A stretch of 64,000 bases of DNA from positions 56,560 to 120,559 of the forward strand of contig CAIYJU010000163.1 in assembly GCA_903926565.1 (NCBI GenBank), in the 5' to 3' direction. This DNA is from an uncultured Bacteroidales bacterium. Lineage in GTDB: Bacteria > Bacteroidota > Bacteroidia > Bacteroidales > FEN-979. The notes under the pieces are model-generated. The model saw only the letters and a program-made list of their open reading frames with translations, searched no databases and had not been told where the DNA came from. A program made the translations under genes and the position numbers. Shown piece by piece: positions 18,701 through 27,161 of the stretch; within the stretch, counting starts at the first letter, position 1, and each line of letters opens with the position of its first letter.

Positions 18701-19071
18701 GTGATTTATGCAACGAATGTGGTAATTGCACCACTTTCTGCCCCAGCAGTGGCAGGCCATTTGCCGATAAGCCCGGGATAAGCCTTTCCCTGGCTTCGTT
18801 TCATGAGGAGGAGAAGGGGTTTTTCCTGAGCCGCCTGCCGGGAAAACTGGTTCTGATATATAAGGAAAAGGATTCTGTCAAAACGATGAGCCTGATCGAT
18901 GGTTTTTATACATACGAGACAGATCAGGTGAAAGCAGTCATCAACCCCGGGACCTTTGCACTTGTTGACGTGAAATTCCTGACACCGTGTGTGAGGGAGT
19001 TTTATTTTGAATTTGCGGCAGAGATGAGTATTGTCATGAAGGGGGCGATGCAGATTTTCAATGAACAATGA
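15745..19071 (+). CDS. ygfK: YgfK-like FAD/NAD(P) iron-sulfur oxidoreductase ('putative selenate reductase' family)
   Basis: About 1108 residues from GTG 15745 (MSGNFKPIPLPALL aligns with the E. coli YgfK start); an in-frame TTG at 15709 would add 12. Residues 1-440 are a dihydroorotate-dehydrogenase-like barrel with TPIGVAAGPHTQ and ARYIELKTIQ. A Fer4_20-type Cys cluster follows (HAPCVDTCPTSQDIP, VCDHLCQFKC), then a GltD-like flavin/NAD(P) module (IIGAGPAGLSCGWFLRKAG; VVIIGGGNTAMDTARTARR). The C-terminus adds CLRCDEICNVCVSVCPN and CNECGNCTTFCPSSGRPF clusters. Despite its name, the family clusters with purine/urate catabolism genes. An electron-transfer role next to the FAD-less XdhD-like enzyme is inference. 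The palindromic stretch 17368-17410 is read in frame here. Confidence 0.9.
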   Translation: MSGNFKPIPLPALLPLVLSEIRQNRFMGIPGSLFYRKQPGDRFDMTRYSQYLETPIGVAAGPHTQLSLNIIAAWLCGARYIELKTIQTLDELDVSKPCIDMQDEGYNCEWSQELKVHESFTEYLNAWIVIHILHRELGFTGSIGTMFNMSVGYNLEGIMNDNVQWFFNHMADCSIELATSINSIREIYPDIDSIPVPSKISDHITLSTMHGCPPDEIEKIGLYLISDKKLHTTIKLNPTLLGAEELRGLLNNKLGFGAVVPDLAFEHDLKYPDALEILGSLQAASNENGLQFGVKLTNTLESLNNKEIFGDHEPMMYMSGRALHPISIHLAQKLQNDLNGRLDISFSAGVDCFNITNVLACGMKPVTVCTDLLKPGGYGRLYQYVENIRNEFNLKQAESLDSYILKVAGALGSVTESALLNLNNYAGRVADNVSYHKHSLSEPSIRTSRELGWFDCIHAPCVDTCPTSQDIPEYLNYTASGDVKAALETILRTNPFPSVTGMVCDHLCQFKCTRINYDESLNIREIKRFVAEAAWPARIEGTSPLAPHLAGEGRRAAIIGAGPAGLSCGWFLRKAGFEVDVFEQKNLAGGMVSAAIPSFRLTSEAIETDIQRILASGIHLHDNHTIDSVRFDSIRRDYDAVFLAAGAQKSVKLNIQGAESPGLMDPLDFLFDVRQGRKTALGRHVVIIGGGNTAMDTARTARRMVGADGSVTIVYRRTIREMPADHGEIASVQEEGIAILELTNPLWIQTVAGKVTGLVCTRNSLAKKGPDGRPSPILIPGSEFEISCDTIIPAIGQQMDIDFLDTAQLATLPGSYQTLIPGLYIGGDAMRGASTAINAIGDGRKAALEIIKNIAALNQQSAASEVKLGRVFPGAEDIEQLLHCKAIRKFGTHPAETALDQRQNFNLVISSLTDEEAKTEAGRCLRCDEICNVCVSVCPNLANYSYTIEPISYQLEKAVLNEDSAVSFEPDKPFRADQPFQILNIRDLCNECGNCTTFCPSSGRPFADKPGISLSLASFHEEEKGFFLSRLPGKLVLIYKEKDSVKTMSLIDGFYTYETDQVKAVINPGTFALVDVKFLTPCVREFYFEFAAEMSIVMKGAMQIFNEQ
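17368..17410. repeat. GC-rich palindromic repeat read in frame inside ygfK
   Basis: CCCCTCACC...GAGAGGGGAGG arms flank a short loop and encode the linker SPLAPHLAGEGRR just before the GltD-like nucleotide-binding loop. The TCACCCCTGGCCCCTCACC type of sequence is a common interspersed repeat in Bacteroidota intergenic DNA. A similar one sits in ssnA at 25975. It adds a flexible linker without breaking the frame. Confidence 0.55.
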
Positions 19072-19098
19072 GTAATGAACAATGAACAATAAATCGTT

Positions 19099-20571
19099 AT
19101 GATACCAATTACAGATCACATCGTAGATCAGAAAGTATTAGAAAAGGCCATCGGCCATTATCGTGAAAAGGGCATCATCCTTCCAACTTTCGCACAGATG
19201 CGAAACCCTGAACTGATCCCGGGAAGTATCAAAGATAAATTGAAAAATATCGGCCTGTGGGACCTGCATCCCTTGAATTTATTCCGGATTACCTGGAAAA
19301 ATGAGCCGATGGCGTCCGGCGGGTTATATGGATCCCCCAATTTTATTGAGCTTCCAAAAGCGCTCACCGGGATTGATGCCCGAATCATCGTGATGCTGGG
19401 AAAATGGTTTCCGACCGGAGCCCATAAAGTAGGTGCAGCTTATGGATGCCTGGCTCCACGGATCATCACCGGTGGTTTTGATCCGACCTACCATAAGGCT
19501 GTGTGGCCTTCAACAGGGAATTACTGTCGCGGAGGCGCTTTCGATTCTTATCTCATGGATGTTACGGCTGTGGCAATTCTGCCTGAGGAGATGAGCCGGG
19601 AGCGGTTCGCCTGGCTGAAAGAGATCGGCGCCGAAGTGATCGCAACCCCCGGTTGCGAGTCGAACGTGAAGGAGATTTACGACAAGTGCTGGGAAATCAA
19701 GCGTACCCGCAAGGATTGCATGGTATTCAACCAGTTTGAAGAGTTTGGGAACTCCTGCTGGCATTATGAAGTAACGGGTAATGCCATTGAGGAAGCTTTC
19801 AGGCTGGTAGCCGGACAGGATGCCCGGCTTTCTGCCTATATCTCTGCAACAGGATCTGCCGGAACAATTGCAGCCGGTGATTATCTTCGTACAAAATTTC
19901 CTCATATCAAAGTTGTTGCATCTGAAGCATTGCAATGCCCGACATTACTGCAGAACGGCTTTGGAGGCCATCGCATAGAAGGTATCGGAGACAAGCATGT
20001 TCCGTGGATCCATAATGTGCACAATACGGATGTGGTAACTGCCATCGATGATGAGGATTGCATGCGGCTGCTCAGGCTCTTCAATGAAAAAGAGGGCCAT
20101 GACTACCTGGCTGCAAACGGAGTCGATAAAAGTCTGATAGGAATGCTTGACACCATTGGCATTTCAGGTATCGGTAACATTTTGTCGGCGATCAAAACGG
20201 CAAAGCATTTTGAATTTACAAGTGAAGATACCATGGTTACCATCGCTACCGATTCTGCGGAAATGTATGGGTCGAGGCTTGAGGAATTAACTGCTGAACG
20301 CGGACAATATTCAACCCTCCAGGCCGCCCGTGATCATGAAAAATGCATGCTGGGAACCGCACCGTCAACCATGAAGGAGCTGGGATACTACGACCGGAAA
20401 GCCATTCACAACCTGAAATATTTCACCTGGATCGAACAGCAGGGACTGGATGTTGAGGATCTGCGCCAGCTTTGGGACGACCGTCATATCTGGCCAAAAA
20501 TATTCAGCCAGCCAGCCCGGTGGGATGAACTGATCAATGAATTTAATGATAAGACAGGACTTCTGAAGTAA
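19099..20571 (+). CDS. Fold-type II PLP-dependent enzyme of the purine island
   Basis: 490 residues. Tryptophan-synthase-beta-like fold: the Schiff-base lysine is in PTGAHKVGAAYG (about residue 119), the phosphate/substrate loop in WPSTGNYCRGGAF and a further glycine loop in SATGSAGTIAAGDY. It is longer than threonine synthase or cysteine synthase. The family is annotated only as pyridoxal-phosphate-dependent protein and recurs in ygfK/ssnA-type clusters. A role as an ammonia-lyase acting on a late purine catabolite, analogous to YgeX diaminopropionate ammonia-lyase, is inference; it does not resemble the E. coli YgeX sequence as I recall it. It starts 27 nt after ygfK, behind a short ATGAACAATGA-type direct repeat, and so is probably cotranscribed. 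Confidence 0.8.
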   Translation: MIPITDHIVDQKVLEKAIGHYREKGIILPTFAQMRNPELIPGSIKDKLKNIGLWDLHPLNLFRITWKNEPMASGGLYGSPNFIELPKALTGIDARIIVMLGKWFPTGAHKVGAAYGCLAPRIITGGFDPTYHKAVWPSTGNYCRGGAFDSYLMDVTAVAILPEEMSRERFAWLKEIGAEVIATPGCESNVKEIYDKCWEIKRTRKDCMVFNQFEEFGNSCWHYEVTGNAIEEAFRLVAGQDARLSAYISATGSAGTIAAGDYLRTKFPHIKVVASEALQCPTLLQNGFGGHRIEGIGDKHVPWIHNVHNTDVVTAIDDEDCMRLLRLFNEKEGHDYLAANGVDKSLIGMLDTIGISGIGNILSAIKTAKHFEFTSEDTMVTIATDSAEMYGSRLEELTAERGQYSTLQAARDHEKCMLGTAPSTMKELGYYDRKAIHNLKYFTWIEQQGLDVEDLRQLWDDRHIWPKIFSQPARWDELINEFNDKTGLLK

Positions 20572-20573
20572 AT

Positions 20574-20790
20574 ATTTTATCATCAAATATGGTTTTCAGA
20601 AATTTGGCTAAAGCCAACATGGCTTATGGCCATTTGGATCCTCCAGCTAAAGCTGGAGGCAATTCAACTGGAGGCAATTCAACTGGAGGCAATTCAACTG
20701 GAGGCAATTCAACTGGAGGCAATTTATTGGAGGTAATTTAAATGCTTCTTAAATTGCCACCAGCTTTAGCTAATGGTTTGATGAAAAATT
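20574..20790 (+). mobile_element. Solo REP/RAYT-end element in the 302-nt gap
   Basis: The first 44 nt (20574-20617) are identical to the reverse complement of 63419-63462: the last codons and stop of the RAYT gene near the window end plus flank. A hairpin CCTCCAGCTAAAGCTGGAGG (20640-20659) and four 15-bp units AATTCAACTGGAGGC (20661-20720) follow. Decayed copies and an AGCTTTAGCTAATGG end resemble the REP tail. It begins 2 nt after the stop codon of the preceding PLP-enzyme gene. No transposase is left, so it is a mobilised or deleted non-autonomous copy. Confidence 0.8.
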
Positions 20791-20873
20791 ATAAGACACA
20801 GATATTGTGAATGATAACAAGTCAACAACAAAACTAACCCCTTGGTTAAGTGCGTTAGCAAATAAATTGCAGC

Positions 20874-22121
20874 ATGTCTGAGAAGTATTATTTTGAGTGT
20901 ATAGACTGTAATGTCGGATATCCCGGTGGCAACATCATTTACCTTTGTCCTGTCTGCAGCAAGGATAATCAGCCTGGCGCACCCCCCAGGGGTGTTTTGA
21001 AAACCATCTACGACTATCCGGGGATTAGTGCGAAAACTCATTCTGACAACCTGTTTCAGGTTTTAGAGCAAGATGATTTCATGTCATTGCTTCCGTTAAC
21101 CGACCGTAAATATTGGCCTAATATGAGGATCGGAGGGACACCGTTATACAAGATGGGAGGGCGGACTGCGGATAATTTTGATGTATACCTGAAAGATGAT
21201 TCCCAGAATCCAACGTTCTCTTTCAAGGACAGGGCCTCGGCATTGGTGTCGGCATGGGCCCGGGAAAACGGAATTCAAACCCTGGTGGCAGCTTCAACAG
21301 GCAACGCAGGGTCATCCCTGGCGGGGATTTGTGCATCACAGGGGCAGCAGGCGATGATCGTGGTCCCGGCTGCAGCACCACTGGCTAAACTGACCCAGAT
21401 CCTTATGTATGGCGCCACCCTCATCCCGGTGAAGGGAACCTACGACGATGCATTTGATCTGAGTGTTCAGATATCGGAGAAATATGGCTACTACAACCGC
21501 AATACCGCCTTTAACCCGCTAACGATCGAGGGCAAAAAGACCGTCTCCTTTGAAATTTACAGCCAGCTCCGGCAACATGTTCCCGATCGTATTTTTATTC
21601 CGGTTGGCGACGGAGTAATTTATTCAGGTGTTTGCAAAGGGTTTGAAGACCTGCTCAAACTTGGCATCATCGACCGGATGCCGGTGCTGGTGGCCGTTCA
21701 GGCGGAAGGCAGCAGCAACCTGATCAAAAACCTGGAAAGCAAATCATTTATTTCCACACCATCAAATACCATTGCCGATTCCATCTCGGTGGATGTGCCG
21801 CGATGTTTTTACATGACGGCAAGGTATATGAATGAATATGCCGGGGAGGCAGTTTCGGTTTCTGACAAGGAAATTCTGGCAGCATCGCTGCTTCTGTCGC
21901 GTTCCGCAGGGATATTCTCCGAACCTGCCGCAGTTGCCGCTTATGCCGGAATGCTGAAATACCGTGATCTGGGCCTGTTCCCGGCCGGCTCAAAAAATGT
22001 GGTATTGCTCACCGGGAGTGGTTTGAAAGATTTGTCGGCGGTTCAGTCCTCCATCCGGATCCCGGCAGCTGTTGAACCTGATATTGCAGCTGTTGAAAAT
22101 TTTGTGAATACCAGGTTTTAG
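20874..22121 (+). CDS. Threonine synthase-like PLP-dependent enzyme
   Basis: 415 residues. An N-terminal zinc-ribbon-like segment (CIDCN...CPVCS) is typical of threonine synthase-related proteins. The PLP lysine lies in NPTFSFKDRASALVSAW and the phosphate loop in AASTGNAGSSLAG. Threonine synthase would convert O-phosphohomoserine to threonine, but no thrA/thrB neighbours exist. The location between ygfK and xdhD genes argues for a beta-elimination role in the purine/urate route, like YgeX (inference). The start ATG lies after the REP element. Its stop codon directly abuts the next GTG start. Confidence 0.8.
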   Translation: MSEKYYFECIDCNVGYPGGNIIYLCPVCSKDNQPGAPPRGVLKTIYDYPGISAKTHSDNLFQVLEQDDFMSLLPLTDRKYWPNMRIGGTPLYKMGGRTADNFDVYLKDDSQNPTFSFKDRASALVSAWARENGIQTLVAASTGNAGSSLAGICASQGQQAMIVVPAAAPLAKLTQILMYGATLIPVKGTYDDAFDLSVQISEKYGYYNRNTAFNPLTIEGKKTVSFEIYSQLRQHVPDRIFIPVGDGVIYSGVCKGFEDLLKLGIIDRMPVLVAVQAEGSSNLIKNLESKSFISTPSNTIADSISVDVPRCFYMTARYMNEYAGEAVSVSDKEILAASLLLSRSAGIFSEPAAVAAYAGMLKYRDLGLFPAGSKNVVLLTGSGLKDLSAVQSSIRIPAAVEPDIAAVENFVNTRF

Positions 22122-23201
22122 GTGAACATTGGTGAGAAGAATAACCTGACCGGCAACAAAACCGATGAAATGAAAATTTGGATTCTCAGATCTGTTATCA
22201 GTATGCTTTTGGTCTGTACAGCCATTTTTTCATATTTGGTTTTTTACCCGGTAAGTTACCATGTACCTCAATCAGTTAACAGAAGAAATATTCAGTACTG
22301 GAATTTGTCCACCGGATCACGAATTGCCTGTACACTGATTGCCGCCAAAGGCGTTAAAAGAAGATATCCGGTAATATACCTGCATGGAGGGCCCGGTGGT
22401 TTTGTCTCAGCAGAGACGGTGAAAAGATTTACCCCGCTCTCTGAAGATGGTTATGATGTCTACCTGTATGATCAGATTGGAAGCGGGCATTCCGCCAGGT
22501 TGAAAAATATTGAGGAATATTCCGTCCGCCGGCATATAAATGATCTGGCGGAAATAATTAAAAAAACAGGTGCAGAGAAGGTAATACTTATAGGTCAATC
22601 CTGGGGAGCCATCCTTGCCGTGTTGTTTTTAGCAGATCATCCGGGAAAAGTAGAGAAACTTATCTTAACAGGTCCTGGTCCGATTTACCCTTTGCGGAAA
22701 GATCTGGAAAAAATTGAACCACCAGACAGCCTGAATTTGAAAAGACCACTTTTTTCAAACAGGCAGGCCAACGAAAAAATGGAGAACCTGCGCTGTAAAG
22801 CAGTCTTTTTATGTGCTAAAATATTCGGAAAAAAACTGGCATCGGATCAGGAAATGGATGATTTTCAAACTGCACTTTCGAAAGAAACAAACAGGTCGAT
22901 GGTTTGTGATACCTCACGTACCCCGGAGGCAAAAGGGGGAAACGGATATTTTGTTTTTATCATGACCATGCGAAGTTTGTTTGAGATGCCGGATACAAGG
23001 CCAAAATTGAAGAATTCGGAAGTCCCTTTATTCATCATGAAAGGGCAATGCGATAATCAGCAATGGGGTTATTTAACGGAGTACCTGGATCTCTTTCCCC
23101 ATCACCGGCTGGTGGTCATCCCCAATGCCGGGCATGCAATTTCTGTAGAGCAACCTGCATTATATCTTGCAACCTTGCGGGATTTTTTAGATAGTAATTA
23201 A
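22122..23201 (+). CDS. Membrane-anchored alpha/beta hydrolase, proline iminopeptidase-like (S33)
   Basis: 359 residues from GTG 22122, or 343 from ATG 22170, which begins exactly at the hydrophobic N-terminus (IWILRSVISMLLVCTAIFSYL) and is the likelier start. Oxyanion motif YLHGGPGGF, nucleophile serine in LIGQSWGAI, acid in MKGQCDNQQWG and histidine in PNAGHAIS give a complete S33 triad. These are prolyl aminopeptidases or related hydrolases. The N-terminal helix suggests it is tethered facing the periplasm or is a lipid-less secreted protein. Its place in the purine operon is unexplained. Confidence 0.75.
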   Translation: MNIGEKNNLTGNKTDEMKIWILRSVISMLLVCTAIFSYLVFYPVSYHVPQSVNRRNIQYWNLSTGSRIACTLIAAKGVKRRYPVIYLHGGPGGFVSAETVKRFTPLSEDGYDVYLYDQIGSGHSARLKNIEEYSVRRHINDLAEIIKKTGAEKVILIGQSWGAILAVLFLADHPGKVEKLILTGPGPIYPLRKDLEKIEPPDSLNLKRPLFSNRQANEKMENLRCKAVFLCAKIFGKKLASDQEMDDFQTALSKETNRSMVCDTSRTPEAKGGNGYFVFIMTMRSLFEMPDTRPKLKNSEVPLFIMKGQCDNQQWGYLTEYLDLFPHHRLVVIPNAGHAISVEQPALYLATLRDFLDSN

Positions 23202-23225
23202 CGACAACCATAACCATATCCTCAA

Positions 23226-25868
23226 ATGATCACGTTTTACCTGAACAGCCGGAAAATTGAATACAAGGGTGATGAGAACCACACATTGCTCCATTACCTG
23301 AGAGATGTTGAAGGCATAACCACTGTTAAAGACGGTTGTTCCGGCCAGGCAGCCTGCGGGGCTTGCATGGTGGAGATTGACGGGAAGGCGAAGTTGTCAT
23401 GCACCCGGAAGATGAAATTTCTTGAAGGTGCGCAGGTCATTACAATGGAGGGGATTCCGGATGCCGTACGTGACGTAATTGCGAGGGCTTATGTGGAAAA
23501 AGGTGCGGTACAATGCGGTTTTTGCACACCGGGGTTGATCATGCGCACCAAAGTGATGCTCTCCGAAAACCCGAACCCGGACCGGGAACAGATTAAAAAA
23601 GCGATCAGTCTCAACCTCTGCCGGTGCACCGGGTATGTAAAAATCGTTGATGCAATTGAATCAGCATTGGAAACCCTCCGAAAGAAAAGCGTGTCGGAGA
23701 TCAATGAAAAAACAGGTTTTCAATCTGATACGCAATCGGCCGGCATCGGGCAATCCCTTCCCAAATACGAAGCCTATCTCACCGCCATCGGGAAACGGAA
23801 GTTCGTGAACGACATGCATTATGAAGGGATGCTATACAGTGCCCTGCGGTTCAGTGACCATCCCAGGGCAAAGGTCGTTTCGATCGATTGTTCTGAGGTG
23901 TCAAAAATGGCAGGTGTAATCAGGATATTCACTGCAGCTGATGTGCCGGGTGAACGATACACCGGGCTGATTGTCAGTGACTGGCCATTGATGATCGCAC
24001 CGGGTGAAACGACCCGGTATATCGGCGACGTCATTGCCGGAGTTGTTGCTGTGGATGAAGATACCGCCAGGAAGGCAGCGAAGCTGATACGGGTTGAATA
24101 TGAGGTGTTTGAGCCTGTCACTGAAGTGGATTTTGCACTGGAATCCGGTAGTCCCCTGGTTCATCCCGGGAAGCCGAATCTCCTCGGGAAATGCGTCGTA
24201 CGCCGGGGCGACACCATCGGCACTGCCTTCGAACAATCGGTTTTTGTATCCTCCGGACTTTATGAAACGCAGCGCATTGAGCATGCGTTTTTAGAAACTG
24301 AAGCTGCGATTGCTCTTCCTGATGGTCATGGCATTCATCTTTACAGCCAGGGACAGGGAATCTATGTAGATCAGCGCCAGGTAGCCTCCCTGCTCGGGCT
24401 GGACGATGAAGATGTGAGGGTTACACTCGTCCCTTGTGGCGGTGGCTTTGGCGGACGTGAAGACATGACCGTACAGGGGCATGTTTCGCTGTTTGCCTTT
24501 TTGATGCAGAAACCGGTGAAATTGCATTTGTCAAGAGAGGAGTCGATCATCATGCATCCCAAACGTCACCCGGTATGGATGGACATTTCACTGGGGTGTG
24601 ATAAAAACGGAACACTTACTGCCTTGCGCCTCCGGGCCATTGGCGACACCGGCGCTTATGCTTCGGTAGGTGCCAAAGTGATGGAGAGGGTGGCAGGCCA
24701 TGCCTGCGGCGGATATCACATTCCTTCCGTGGATATTGAATCTCTGACTGTTTATACCAATAACATTCCTTCCGGGGCAATGCGTGGATTTGGCGCCAAC
24801 CAGGTGGCCTTTGCCCTTGAAAGCTGCATCGATGAGTTATGCGCAAAGGGCGGCTTTGACCGCTGGAAGTTCAGGTATGACAATGCCCTTGACAATGGTA
24901 AAATGACAGCCACCGGGCAGGTCCTTGGAAAAGGTGTAGGAATAAAAGCTTGTTTGCTCGCTTTGAAAGATCAGTTCTATGCTGCAAAATATGCAGGACT
25001 GGCATGTGGTATCAAGAATTCCGGAGTCGGAAACGGCATGACCGACTTCAGTGATGTTAAAATAAGTATCCGGCAGAACGGAAGGGTTCTGATCGAACAT
25101 GGCTGGACGGAGATGGGGCAAGGGATCCAGAATATGGCGATCCAGACTTTGCACCAGGAGACCGGCATCCCTGCGTCACTCATCGATGTGGTCGTCGATA
25201 CCAATGCCGGGTTGCCTACCGGGATGACAACTTCATCGCGGGCGACCGCGTTGCTCGGGAATGCAATTATCGATGCAGGTACTGCGATCCGCCAGGACTT
25301 TGATCAATATTCTTCCTCCTGTATGGAACTTACGGGAGAAGTGCTTAACACAACCTTGAAGCAGATGGCAGGCAACACCTATACCGGTAAATACTATTGC
25401 GATTGGACGACCAAACCCGGCGCTGATGTGGAGAAGATCATCACCCATTACTCGTATGGTTATGCCGCCCAGCTTGTTGTTCTGAACGACGAGGGTGAAA
25501 TCGAAACGGTTTATGCCGCCCATGATGCCGGAAAGATCATGAATCCCATGCTCTTTGAAGGCCAGATCGAGGGGGCTGTTCATATGGGATTGGGGTATGC
25601 TCTTTCAGAGGATCTGCCGATGAAAGACGGCAGGCTCGTGAGTGCCAAACTGTCAGATTGCGGCGTGCTGAGCGCACAGCAAACCCCTGAGATCATCGTT
25701 ATTGGCGTTGAAGAAGCCGATCCGGTTGGACCATACGGAGCCAAGGGCATCGGGGAGATCGGGCTGGTGCCCACAGCTGCGGCGGTTGCCAATGCGCTTT
25801 GCCAGTTTGACGGTGTCAGAAGAATGAAACTGCCAATGAAACGGAAAAATGGAGGAGAGAAAATATGA
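23226..25868 (+). CDS. xdhD: Molybdenum hydroxylase with fused [2Fe-2S] domains, XdhD / selenium-dependent xanthine dehydrogenase family
   Basis: 880 residues. Plant-type [2Fe-2S] Cys C38, C44, C47 and C59; second cluster C97, C100, C132 and C134 (QCGFCTPG, NLCRCTGY). After a linker, the molybdopterin domains begin (about residue 175) with GGGFGGREDM, PSGAMRGFGANQ and a C-terminal GAKGIGEIGLVP that supplies the catalytic Glu. There is no FAD domain, unlike XdhA or a complete xanthine dehydrogenase, so another protein must take the electrons, most simply YgfK. Selenium use is a family inference; no selD or yqeB homologue lies in the window. Substrate is probably a purine (xanthine, hypoxanthine or urate). 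Its stop overlaps ssnA by 4 nt. Confidence 0.9.
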   Translation: MITFYLNSRKIEYKGDENHTLLHYLRDVEGITTVKDGCSGQAACGACMVEIDGKAKLSCTRKMKFLEGAQVITMEGIPDAVRDVIARAYVEKGAVQCGFCTPGLIMRTKVMLSENPNPDREQIKKAISLNLCRCTGYVKIVDAIESALETLRKKSVSEINEKTGFQSDTQSAGIGQSLPKYEAYLTAIGKRKFVNDMHYEGMLYSALRFSDHPRAKVVSIDCSEVSKMAGVIRIFTAADVPGERYTGLIVSDWPLMIAPGETTRYIGDVIAGVVAVDEDTARKAAKLIRVEYEVFEPVTEVDFALESGSPLVHPGKPNLLGKCVVRRGDTIGTAFEQSVFVSSGLYETQRIEHAFLETEAAIALPDGHGIHLYSQGQGIYVDQRQVASLLGLDDEDVRVTLVPCGGGFGGREDMTVQGHVSLFAFLMQKPVKLHLSREESIIMHPKRHPVWMDISLGCDKNGTLTALRLRAIGDTGAYASVGAKVMERVAGHACGGYHIPSVDIESLTVYTNNIPSGAMRGFGANQVAFALESCIDELCAKGGFDRWKFRYDNALDNGKMTATGQVLGKGVGIKACLLALKDQFYAAKYAGLACGIKNSGVGNGMTDFSDVKISIRQNGRVLIEHGWTEMGQGIQNMAIQTLHQETGIPASLIDVVVDTNAGLPTGMTTSSRATALLGNAIIDAGTAIRQDFDQYSSSCMELTGEVLNTTLKQMAGNTYTGKYYCDWTTKPGADVEKIITHYSYGYAAQLVVLNDEGEIETVYAAHDAGKIMNPMLFEGQIEGAVHMGLGYALSEDLPMKDGRLVSAKLSDCGVLSAQQTPEIIVIGVEEADPVGPYGAKGIGEIGLVPTAAAVANALCQFDGVRRMKLPMKRKNGGEKI

Positions 25869-27160
25869 TTTTACTTAAAAACGGAACATTCATCGACTGG
25901 CAAACGCTGGAATTTAAACAGGCTGATATCCTTGTTGAGGAGGGAACCAGGGGCGGTATAAGATTCGTTAAGGACCTCATCCCCGACCCCTCTCCAGGGG
26001 GAAGAGGGAAGAGCCCGGAGCCGGAAATTCATACCATCGACTGCACCGGCAAGTTTATCACAAAATCGTTTGCCAACGGACATCATCATGTATATTCGGC
26101 ATTGGCTTGCGGAATGCCGGCTCCAGGGAAAAACCCGGCTAATTTCCCTGAAATACTTCAATATGTGTGGTGGAACCTTGACAAAGCGCTTGATCCTGAG
26201 ATGATCCGTTCAAGTGCGCTTGTTACAGCGATTGCCTGTGCAAAGAACGGGGTCACCTTCGTGATCGATCACCATGCATCACCTTTTGCTGTTGAAGGAA
26301 GCCTGGAAACCATCGCCAATGCATTTGATGAGGTGGGGGTCGGACACTTGCTGTGTTATGAAATATCCGACCGGGACGGCATGGAAATAGCGCAAAAAGG
26401 GCTTGCAGAAACCGCAGCATATCTTTCGAAGCGGCAGGGACTTGTTGGCTTGCATGCTTCGTTTACGGTTGGAAATAATACCCTGAAACAGGCAGTTCAA
26501 CTGGCATCTAAAACAAATTCAGGAATACACATTCATGTTGCAGAAGACAAGTCTGATGAAGACCATTGTGTTGAACAATACCATCATCGTGTAATTGAAC
26601 GACTTTCGGAAGCAGGTGTGCTTCAGTTTCCCAAAACCATCCTGGCACATTGCCTGCACCTCAATGAACATGAACGGGGGCTGGTGGAGGGCTCACCGGC
26701 CTGGGTGGTGCAGAATATGGAGAGCAACCTGAATAATTCTGTCGGATTTTTCAGCTCCACCAGGCTGGGAAGCAGGATCATGCTGGGTACCGACGGCATG
26801 CACAGCGACATGCTTCGCAGTGCAAAGGCTGCATTTTTCGCCGGACACAATTTCGATGCAATAGATTATCCCGGAACATACACGAGGTTCAGGAATGTTC
26901 ATCATTATTTAAAATCCAATGAATTTTCCGGTGATGGTGAGAATAATCTTGTTGTCCTGGATTACCACTCGCCAACCCCGTTAACCAACGGCAACTTTTT
27001 AGGTCATTTCCTGTTCGGCATCGAATCAAGGTCCGTGTTGCATGTGATTTCCCGTGGGAAACTTATCGTAAAGGATGGTAAGGTTCAGACTGTCAATGAA
27101 GAAAAAGTCCTTGAAGAGTCACATATCCAGGCAATACGCCTCTGGAAGAAGATGCAATAA
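25865..27160 (+). CDS. ssnA: SsnA-like putative aminohydrolase
   Basis: 431 residues, the usual SsnA length. Amidohydrolase superfamily metal ligands: NGHHHVYSAL (HxH), HIHVAED, LAHCLHL and LGTDGMHSDM. SsnA proteins cluster with ygfK and xdhD and probably deaminate or hydrolyse a purine-derived ring (family inference). ATGA overlap with the preceding molybdenum hydroxylase shows tight cotranscription. A repeat-derived linker (residues about 37-53, LIPDPSPGGRGKSPEPE) is inserted between the first strands and the metal-binding HxH. It converges on the ygeW gene with 1 nt between stop codons. Confidence 0.88.
   Translation: MILLKNGTFIDWQTLEFKQADILVEEGTRGGIRFVKDLIPDPSPGGRGKSPEPEIHTIDCTGKFITKSFANGHHHVYSALACGMPAPGKNPANFPEILQYVWWNLDKALDPEMIRSSALVTAIACAKNGVTFVIDHHASPFAVEGSLETIANAFDEVGVGHLLCYEISDRDGMEIAQKGLAETAAYLSKRQGLVGLHASFTVGNNTLKQAVQLASKTNSGIHIHVAEDKSDEDHCVEQYHHRVIERLSEAGVLQFPKTILAHCLHLNEHERGLVEGSPAWVVQNMESNLNNSVGFFSSTRLGSRIMLGTDGMHSDMLRSAKAAFFAGHNFDAIDYPGTYTRFRNVHHYLKSNEFSGDGENNLVVLDYHSPTPLTNGNFLGHFLFGIESRSVLHVISRGKLIVKDGKVQTVNEEKVLEESHIQAIRLWKKMQ
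25975..26010. repeat. GC-rich palindromic repeat read in frame inside ssnA
   Basis: Sequence of the type CCTCATCCCCGACCCCTCTCC with a complementary GGGG-AGAGGG arm. It encodes LIPDPSPGGRG, a translation typical of this repeat family when read in frame. The ORF stays open and the metal ligands lie downstream, so the enzyme is probably intact. Confidence 0.6.
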
Positions 27161-27161
27161 T

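Noticed and set aside
20842..20870. TTG / TAAATTGC promoter-like pair just before the gene at 20874
   Set aside because: The predicted transcript start would fall at or after the ATG, and TAAATTGC is only a partial -7 match.
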